DNA of 64,000 nt from Diplolepis rosae (taxonomy: Eukaryota; Arthropoda; Insecta; Hymenoptera; Diplolepididae), in the NCBI GenBank assembly GCA_030998225.1, contig JAPYXD010000754.1:4278001-4342000 (forward strand), written 5' to 3'. The first letter of the stretch is position 1. Each line of letters starts with the position of its first letter. Below are positions 56,381 through 64,000 of the stretch, one piece after another. The notes under the pieces were generated by a model. That model was not told the origin of the DNA, made no database searches, and was given only the letters and a program-made list of their open reading frames with translations. The position numbers and the translations under genes are program-made.

Positions 56381-56862
56381 AAGCGTTCCTTTTTTCAGAG
56401 AAAATATTTTTCAAATGTATGAAATAATTATTGTACATTCATTTTAACTAAATTAAACTTCCAACATCGTTACTACTTACTTCAAAAGTATGACCAATAG
56501 GAAGCCACAAATGATTTTAGAAATCCACTATTTCGAAAAGTGTCGTAAAGTGGAAATACACAGCTAGACTTTTCAAGAGCCGACGTGTTTCCCTCTATGA
56601 AGAACAATTTACAATTTACTGAGGATTTAATAAAAACTATTTATTTGAAAAAAGAAGTTATAAACTATTACAGAAGTTTATGAAGATTCTACAAAATTCC
56701 CAAATGTTCTAGAACAGTTTACAATTTTTTAAATAAAATTTATATACTATTTCCTCTTCTCGAAAAAGCTATTTGGCTAATTTGTTTATAATAGCCATAA
56801 ATATTACACTTCATTAAATGGGAAATGATATTTCGATTCACATAAATTTTAATTGATTACAG

Positions 56863-57104
56863 ATGTGGTCCAAGAGTTGCCAAACAGATTAAGAAGTTTA
56901 AGACTGCATGATACAGAGGGACCAGGAAGCTCTAGTTCCAATATGAACAGTGGTAATCTTAGACAACGTGAAGCCAGAACAACAGGTTCATTTTTAAGAA
57001 TGATGAGGAATACGATGAGAGATGAGTCTGAGTCGTCGTCTCGTCACAGAAGGCCATCTGGTATTAGCAAAGAGAGAATGAAAGAAATTTTTAGAAAGTC
57101 ATAA
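56863..57104 (+). CDS. Candidate alternative last exon (Ser/Arg-rich tail), copy B
   Basis: This is the block-B counterpart of 13865-14109, with acceptor TTGATTACAG (ending 56862), the same phase 1, a stop at 57104 and AATAAA at 57242-57247. The frame stays open despite many substitutions and one codon-length indel relative to copy A, which supports it as coding. The core GSFLRMM and the ending KERMKEIFRKS are kept. Joining to exon 4 at 52370 would be in frame. Confidence 0.5.
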
Positions 57105-57241
57105 AAACTAGATTAGTTCCAGAAATTTAATACTTGTTGCCGTATGCACCAAACAAAATTATGCTGTATTTCCTTGATTCAATTGTATATAAATTACAAA
57201 TCTGAATATTGTGTTTTATTACTTTATAGAGCAATGATTTC

Positions 57242-57247
57242 AATAAA
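57242..57247 (+). terminator. Polyadenylation signal after tail exon, copy B
   Basis: AATAAA lies about 140 bases after the stop codon at 57104, matching copy A. Confidence 0.5.
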
Positions 57248-57249
57248 CA

Positions 57250-58080
57250 CAACAAAAAATTTCCTTATACTACAAAAAAAATCTGCTCTCTTCGCGGGTG
57301 CATTCTTATTACGCGCGGTCTTATGTTCTCCGCATACATTCAAGTATTTTTTTTGCAATTTGATACTGAAACTCAAGTCAATCATATAATATTGCAAATG
57401 TATACTAAATATATAATAGTACTTTCGATTTCGAGGAATCTATTAGTATTATAAAAACAAAGGGTTGACGACTTCAATCAAGAGAAAATTGCGAGAAAAG
57501 TACAGAATATAAAAAACCGCCTCGAGGTGAAACTAATAAATTTTTACTATCACTTTTTTCAGGGGACATTTCCGTGATTTCTTACCCTTCTACTCAGATG
57601 TAACTATAATACATATGATTATCAAAAAAATAAGTAGCAATGAGCATTCATGTAACACGTGCCCCCACGGTGCCCCTCACTTCATACAACACCAAACGCT
57701 CAAGCCACCTTAAAGTGGCGTGTTCTGACGATTTTAAAAATGCCGTTACGAGAAAAGCGTGTCTAAAGTTCATGATACGTATAACTCGTATAACTTGGAC
57801 TTGAACTACTCCAGTTGTGTACATTTTTTGAACACTTATAAGTCCTGCCATCCAAAAAAAACTATTGGACATCATTTTTGAGATCCTTAAGTATCTTTTT
57901 ATGCTGAAAAGAACGATTTTTGAAAATGTAAAGGTGATGTACTATAATCCTTTAAAGAAAAAAAAAACTGGAAGTTGAATTAATATTTTAGAACTAAATC
58001 TATTATTGTTTTACTAAAGTTGTATATATCACTATACGTAAAAGTGACAGGGGAATTTAACTGTCCTGGATCAAATATTA
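57250..58080. other. Non-coding stretch after tail exon, block B
   Basis: Collinear with parts of 14253-14960. No gene seen. Block A has 2.6 kb more here. Confidence 0.5.
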
Positions 58081-58082
58081 TA

Positions 58083-58546
58083 GCATGTGTACAAATAAGT
58101 TTCCGCTGTTTTTTATTAAAAATTGAGCATTAATTGTGAAAGAACGGAACCTTATGTTTATTTCAAAGTATTGTCCATCGTATTGTTCTTCTTGCGTTCG
58201 GCTCAAATCTTGATCCAATAATACGTCCAATTCCGCGTCTTCATACACTTTCGGCCTTCCGTTACGTTCTTTGTCTTCGATGTCAAATTCATCGTTCTTG
58301 AACTTTTGAAACCACTCACAACTTCTCTCACTTAAGGCAGCCTCACCATATGTTTCTATAAGCAATCGATGCGCCTCAGCTGCAGATTTCTTTAAATTGA
58401 AGAAGTAAATCAAAAGTTCCCGCAAATAACGCTTATTCGGCTCAAAACTCGACATTTTCGGTTGTAACGTTTCACATCTGTCAATTTCAACCAAAACTTA
58501 CTGGTGGCACCAACTTTTGTCAAACGGCGGAAAATTATTTGTACCC
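58083..58546 (-). pseudogene. mariner relic family d, copy B
   Basis: Same as 17686-18151: minus-strand N-terminal fragment (58494-58160) with RYLRELLIYFFNLKKSAAEA and ERSCEWFQKFKNDEFD; the core is deleted between the TIRs. Confidence 0.8.
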
Positions 58547-58604
58547 CCAGATGCCAGACCCATAAATAAAGGCCCAAGGGAAACCCACGTACAACTGTTG
58601 AGCA

Positions 58605-59080
58605 CAATGAACGTCCAGGCCATCCGAAAAAGATCGAAGATGAGGAATTGGAGACGTTACTCGGTAAAGAACCATGTCATACGCAAGATGAATTAGTAAA
58701 ATCATTGGGAGTTAATCGTTTAAACATTTATAGACGCTTACATGCACTAGCAATGAACCAAAAGCAAGGAAATTTGGTGCGATACAAGTTGAAGCCAGAA
58801 GATGTTGATTTTGTAGCCCAATATTGCATAACTGGTGAAAACCTACTTGGAAACGCTTAAATGGTAAGTCCTACCCTAGCCACCGTATTCTCTAGACATT
58901 GCACCTTCTGATTATCATTTGTTTTGATCGATGACTCATGGTCTGTCTGAGCAACGCTTCAATTCTTATGAAGATACCAAAAAATGGGTCAATTCGTTGG
59001 TAGCCTCAAAAGACGAATCGTTTTTCTGACGTGGTATCCAAATGCTCCCAGAAAGATGGGAGTGATGGGCTAATGATGGT
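58605..59080 (+). pseudogene. mariner relic family e, copy B
   Basis: Same as 18285-18765: linker helix-turn-helix (GKEPCHTQDELVKSLGVN) followed by a jump to the C-terminal part with stops. Confidence 0.75.
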
Positions 59081-61425
59081 CAACACAGTCAAGACTCGTT
59101 TATTGCAAGACGTAAAAACGAGCGAGACTCGTTTATTGCAAGACGAGAGGGGCTCCCACCGCCGCAATTATCGGTAAGGTTGGTTTTCAGAGAAAGCAGT
59201 GGATTAGTTATCATCCCAACCACAGTGTTGCATATACGGCAAAGGTGGGGGTTAGGGGAACGCTCAGGCCTTGCAACAAACGACTCTTGACTGTACTGTG
59301 AATGATCAACTGGTAACCACTTTTTTGAAATATAGCTGTAATTTTATAACAAAATCCCTGAAAATTAATGCACGGTCCCACTAGTTCTAATTATTATTTG
59401 ATTAATAAAGCCGCCGTAGGTAATTGGTGACGTCAAACCTTATTTGCCATTCATAAAGTTTACGCAATGCACGAACAAATAAATATCATACATCCAGTTT
59501 TTTGTGAAATAAATAGCTTCAGGGATAAAGGTTCCTCACTGCTCTCGAAACTTCCGTGCTTTCGAGTTTTAACTCTGAGAATCGGGAGCTGATATGGGGT
59601 AGAAAGATTTGATTTCACTGGCTGCACGTAAAGTTGTATGTGTGGTTGGGAAAAGTAGGGAGATCTGTTCAAATGCCAGATCAGAATTCCGAGTTAAGTC
59701 AGCCAAATGTCTAAGGCACGTACATCTTCTATGGCTACAGTAGATACAATTACGAAGCTGGCTGACGGAAACTGAAAAGAAAACAACCGTAAGAGAGCAG
59801 TATAGACTCAAGTATATATACCTATGAGACACTTAGAGAAAACTGAATTAAAACTTTTAACTCGCTTCATGCTTGCACCCCTTTTCTCTTCTTCTCTTGA
59901 TATGGGAAAAGATAAAATGAGCCGGAACAATATTTCAGATGCGTACTTTCGTTTAGAAATGTCAGTAATATAAAGCACTGAAAAGGAAAAAGAAATTGAT
60001 CACGCATTTTCTGAAATTTTGTTCGAATTATGTTCCTAATTTTTCAAATAAACTATAAAAATAATATCTTTTCATTTATTCATCAAAATACGGAAAAAAT
60101 GTTGGGAAACAAAATAGTTTATTTCAAGAAGATCTACAACTTAGGTCTTAAACAAATTTTTCATATAAGTTATATCTTTTATTAATTAATTAATGTTTTG
60201 GTCGAATTGTTTATCTCAAGAAGATATACAAATTTACTACAGACGAGTTTTTGATCAGGAACGTGGTTTTCGTTTTGATTGTAAAACTTTTTCGATGCAA
60301 ATGTGGCTCTAATGGATATCAAGTAAAAAATTGAGCATGAAGCAGTATATGGACGGCCCCTTAACTAGATATATCTTAATGGACGGCTTCTGACCAATGA
60401 GAGCAAAATCGCAGTGGTAGTTCTATCACAGAGATGTACTGTCTCTTCCCACCGATGAAGGATAGACGGTAAGCAATGCTTCATTAAATTTCTAGGAATA
60501 GCATCAACAAATTGGTAGTAGACTTTAAAAGGATCCTCACCATCCTATTGGAAAAATAGCGAACTCAGATCAAGATCATCATCTAGTTTGTAAAAAATAT
60601 TACCTATTTGGGTCTTTAATTTTTTCAGAGGAAAAAACAAGAAATTAGTCAGACCTATATCATCCTTAAATAGAAAAATTGCTTAAAATTTCCAGGAAAT
60701 TATTTTATTTTATTATTGCCTCAAAATTCAGAAGGGATGTACCCATGATTAAACACACATTCCAGTACCGATGTTTAATGATTTTGAAGTCGTAAACATT
60801 AAAACGATAGTCACACGATGCAACCAGATAGCTACAATGACAGTCACAATGGAATGTAGAACGTAGCTCTTAATAACGATGGGTAGAATGATGGTAGTAG
60901 TCTTCCCATAAGAGTCACTATACTTTTTTGATGGGACCTACGGGTTGAAATACGAATCACCAGAATCTCGGCGATAGTACTTCGAAAATTTTCCATTGGT
61001 ACCAGATGAGGAAACGAACCTCAGGCTTTTTGCACAGAAGCCTCGAATGCTACCAACTGATGAACCAAAGCTCTTTGGAATGATGGTAACCAAAAGGAAA
61101 TTCGGAGGTTATGTAGGCATACTGATCAGATTGTTTTTTCCGATTCGATTTATCATGCAGTCAGATATTGGATATTCGATCGTTTGACTAATCAAATTGG
61201 TCTTTTCAATTCAATCAGGCTTGCAATTGAATGTCGTAAATGAGTTCAGAGTCGTTTGCAACAATGAAATGTTTAGGCTACTGAACGAGTGGGTCAGTTA
61301 TTGCCGTCAGTCGTGTCAGTCGAATAGGTTGGCTACAACAATAAAATGAATCGATTTTTACAACTGAGGAAGTTCAGCTACCCTAAACGATTAGATTATT
61401 AATTTTAAATCCTAACATTTTAGCA
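59081..61425. other. No gene recognised (block-B counterpart of 18770-21280)
   Basis: Same unassigned sequence as block A. It also has a short extra insert near 60350-60470 and an extra 66 bases near 60996-61066 absent from block A. Confidence 0.5.
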
Positions 61426-61770
61426 ATGTTTACTCTACTAAATCCAACAACAAAGTTTGCAGGTACTATATTAGTAGTTTATTTGAATATTTTCAGCACA
61501 AATTTGTTTGTATTCAACAAGTACGTTTTCTCAGTGCGGGGTCCAAACGTTCTAAGATATGGAGAACATAGTGGTAACCAACAATGCACCGATAAAGACT
61601 ATGTTGCTCTAATCCATACCGATATGCACTGGGGCCCACGCCATTCGCTTTTCCATGTGTTATTGGCTGAACAGCTTTTTCTCTAGCGTGCCTCGCGATC
61701 CGAGCCCAGACTCTTGCAAACGGCGTTTTACTACACGGGGTGAAAAGTCCACGGCCTACTAATGAAAGAA

Positions 61771-61983
61771 CTAATTTTTGCAAGTGAAATCATTTTCATT
61801 TTTCAATATAATCTCCTTGAAATGATATAGACTTCTTCCAACGGTCTTCCAAAATTTGATACCCTGGGAACAATAGGATTTATTCAACTGTAAAATAGGT
61901 TTCCGTTTTTGATATGACAAATAGTAATCCTTGGGGGCCAGGTCTGAAGAATACGGTGAGTGAGGAAGCAGTTCGTAACCCAA
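61771..61983 (-). pseudogene. mariner relic family g, copy B
   Basis: C-terminal transposase fragment MGYELLPHSPYSSDLAPKDY followed by a degraded tail (FWKTVGRSLYHFKE). A shorter copy is at 23330-23460. Confidence 0.7.
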
Positions 61984-62205
61984 ATAATCTTATTTCACCA
62001 TCGATTTTATGGATGAGTGCGTACAGGATACTTTGAAAATTTTTGACTGAAACTTAAACAATAATTCAAAATTTTTCTAACTTAGTTCACAGATAGGTAT
62101 TAATGTTTCTTATCAGTTTCTATAGCTTGAGTTCATATATTATCATCTTTACAATGACTTGAACGTAATAACTAATGTTTCCGGATCAACACTCTTTGAT
62201 AATTG

Positions 62206-62550
62206 TATAATTAAACGAACTTACCTAAGTGAAGTTCAATTATAATTGTATGAAGCGCCTCTTCCGAAATGATCTTTTGGTAGTACCCCTACTTTACCCA
62301 GAAATGACCACATGTCCTAAGCTAAAAAAGTTGATCTCGGGCCCACGCCCTCGTTTGGCCGGCACTGGCGCTGCACATCGATCGGCTCTCATTCATTTAA
62401 AGCAAATTATCTGTTATCGTTTTACTAATGGGCATCTATAATTATTTATAGAAGAAAGGGATAAAGAGTGGGATTGATCATTTCGGAAGAGGCGCTTCAT
62501 ACAATTATAATTGAACTTCACTTAGGTGAATTCGTTTAATTATACAATTG
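62206..62550. repeat. Inverted repeat with 78-bp arms at the DIRS-type end
   Basis: Arms 62206-62280 and 62475-62550 share GAAGCGCCTCTTCCGAAATG in inverse orientation around a loop of about 195 bases. After the right arm a partial third copy appears (GCGCCTCTTCCTCATGATCA, 62555-62576). Confidence 0.8.
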
Positions 62551-62803
62551 TATGTCGCGCCTCTTCCTCATGATCAATTGGTAGATGTTTAAAGCCTTAA
62601 CGATAACAGATAGTGTAAGAACATTTTTGCAATAAAAAAATGGACTTACATGAGAAATGGTTTATGTACAAACTAAAAAATTGTTTGCTCTTTTATAATT
62701 GTATTATCGATTAACAAAGTTGAGAATTACATAGACACATATCGCAGGGTTAGCGGAATAAATGACATTACAATATAACTTAATATCAGTATATGGATAA
62801 TAA

Positions 62804-63301
62804 TCAAGATTTCGAAATCGAATTGGCAAATGAACAGGAATCCTCATTCAAGGGTAAATCATAAAATTTCGCAAAAACCTGAGAGTCTTTTGACCATCCG
62901 GCAGTATTTCTAATAACGTCAATATTTTCGCCTTGTCTTTTGGCGGCTGATGTTGACGCGTGACGCGTACTATGGGACAAAAATTGTGCAATATCTATGC
63001 CACTGGCGCCTAAAAGAGTTTTTACCCAACGACTCAGTGAACTCGTACCTACGGCCTTATGAGGCTTTTTGAAGGATATAAAGAGTTTGTCCTCTGTCTC
63101 TCTTAAATTTTCAGTAGCGTTTTTGTAGGCCAGTAAAGATAACATTGGATAAATTCTTTCGTCCTCTGCGTAACGTGGGATAACTAGTACAGGCTGTTTT
63201 TTATTGAAGGCGGATGTTTTGATTGGCTCCGTTATTGTAATCATCATAGATGTTTGTGATTCTTTAATATTTTGTATTTGCATAAGGGATAAAGTCTGCA
63301 T
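62804..63301 (-). pseudogene. Tyrosine recombinase, C-terminal catalytic part
   Basis: 165 codons with the HxxR box (HSTR, residues 110-113), GWSKDSQVFAKFYD with GW at 135-136 and the nucleophile Tyr at 147. It begins at MQTLSL, where the first catalytic Arg would immediately precede; that Arg lies at the frame break. The upstream half is in another frame (63798-63244), so this copy has a one-base frameshift near 63300. Confidence 0.8.
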
Positions 63302-63798
63302 ACGATGCCAGTGATAAGAGCTAGAAGCAAAATAGTTTTCATTGATAAATCTTCTAATGATAGATTTTCATTACAACCTAAATTTTCGCGAATATACTCT
63401 AAAACCTCACTAGGGTTCCAAATAGAACTGTACTTGGCTGTTGATGGTCTTAAGTTTTGCACGCCTTTGAAAAACCTTTTAATTTCTTCATCCGTACCAA
63501 TATGTTGACCAATAATTAGTGAAATAGCTGACCTTAGACTATTTAAGGATCCGTATTTAGCGTTGTTAACGTGAAACTCGTTCGAAAGGCAAGCAAGGAC
63601 ATCCGCAGTCGAACCTTTGAAAGGGTTAATATCTTTTTGCCTACAAAAGTGCCACCATTTCTTCAGTACACAATTATATTGAATAACCGTACTAGGTTTC
63701 AACGAGGAGTAGATAATCTCGATTGATTCCTCGGGCACGCCTCTCAGTCGGTAGCTCTTCCCGATAGCACTGCGGAGGTCAATATAAGGCTCTGCCAC
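63244..63798 (-). pseudogene. Tyrosine recombinase, N-terminal part (frameshifted)
   Basis: 184 codons. The core-binding (SAM-like) domain has LKPSTVIQYNCVLKKWWHFC, FLSNE-like CLSNEFHVNNAKYGSLNSL and FFKGVQNLRPS, then LSMKTILLLALITG leading into the catalytic domain where the frame is lost. It overlaps the RNase H frame upstream. Confidence 0.8.
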
Positions 63799-64000
63799 AA
63801 TGGATGAGGTTCCCTGTTGGAAGAATTGAGCAAATCAATACGAGGTTTAAAAATAATTTCTTTTGAAATCCTCAAGGATTTAAATAATGGGTACCACGCC
63901 TGCGAAGGCCAGTTTGGTACCACTATAATTCCTGTAGCTTTATCATCTATAATTTTTCTTAAAACTCTAAGAATAATTGCGAATGGGGGAAACGCATAAA
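63744..64000 (-). CDS. End of DIRS-type RT/RNase H frame (partial)
   Basis: 85 codons are visible before the stop at 63744-63746. It reads AFPPFAIILRVLRKI, then GIIVVPNWPSQAWYPLF, then LTSAVLSGRATD. The WPSQAWYP segment is the usual RNase H region of DIRS/Ngaro-type Pol. The stop lies inside the recombinase frame, a normal overlap in this group. The rest continues beyond the right window edge. Confidence 0.75.
   Translation of the reverse strand, partial: YAFPPFAIILRVLRKIIDDKATGIIVVPNWPSQAWYPLFKSLRISKEIIFKPRIDLLNSSNREPHPLWQSLILTSAVLSGRATD

Larger units (their letters stand above)
44944..62204. repeat. Segmental duplication, block B
   Basis: This is the second copy of block A, in direct orientation. 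It is shorter because it lacks the mariner/hAT insertion (A 6126-8130), the 2.6 kb stretch at A 14945-17560 and the 1.7 kb stretch at A 21450-23175. It has its own insertions, namely the mariner at 52593-53875, the tRNA-like sequence at 56307-56380 and a short unclassified insert at 51276-51512. The gene in it is intact at all splice sites. Confidence 0.9.
62206..64000 (-). mobile_element. DIRS-type retroelement, 3' part (cut by window edge)
   Basis: Block A/B homology ends at 62204, directly where an inverted repeat starts, so this marks an insertion boundary. On the minus strand the order is the end of an RT/RNase H frame (64000-63744), then an overlapping tyrosine recombinase (63798-62804), then about 250 bases of non-coding DNA, then the inverted repeat. 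RT/RNase H next to a tyrosine recombinase, without an integrase, is the hallmark of DIRS/PAT elements. Confidence 0.8.

Overview
This is eukaryotic, AT-rich DNA that is almost certainly from an insect. It holds a spliced gene with a signal peptide, several mariner families, a hAT-type element, a DIRS-type element and a very large LTR element. The order of insect cannot be fixed from the sequence; a hymenopteran is possible but unproven. Coding density outside the LTR element is very low.

Layout: two diverged copies of one genomic block flank a spacer. Block A spans 1-23682 (cut by the left window edge) and block B spans about 44944-62204. Each block carries one copy of a five-exon gene for a secreted chymotrypsin-fold protein in which all three catalytic residues are replaced (a serine protease homologue). 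Each block also has a possible alternative last exon with its own AATAAA, and the same set of decayed mariner and foldback elements. The blocks differ by later insertions: a mariner with a nested hAT-type element in A, and a nearly intact mariner and a tRNA-like insertion in B. The other block often preserves the empty site.

The main feature is a 17.6 kb Ty3/gypsy-class retrovirus-like element at 25740-43345, between the two blocks. It has 762-bp LTRs differing at only two positions, a 4-bp target duplication (GTGT), a tRNA-Gly primer-binding site and a polypurine tract. After gag, protease, RT/RNase H, a Glu-rich AT-hook segment and integrase, it carries an unusual set of extra genes. These are a CARD-like protein, a large glycoprotein of mononega/chuvirus type, a two-dsRBD protein, a dsRBD plus zinc-knuckle protein, a second envelope protein of baculovirus-F/errantivirus type, two related CxxC-rich proteins, and a further dsRBD plus zinc-knuckle protein with a frameshift. 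Each of the eight downstream starts lies just after a good 3' splice-site sequence, and U5 contains a GTAAGT donor. This suggests one leader spliced to many acceptors, as in complex retroviruses. My inference is that the dsRBD proteins could counter host RNA silencing and the CARD protein could act on apoptosis signalling, with two different glycoproteins for entry.

The right edge (about 62206-64000, minus strand) is the 3' part of a DIRS-type retroelement: the end of its RT/RNase H frame and a tyrosine recombinase with one frameshift, next to a 78-bp-arm inverted repeat.
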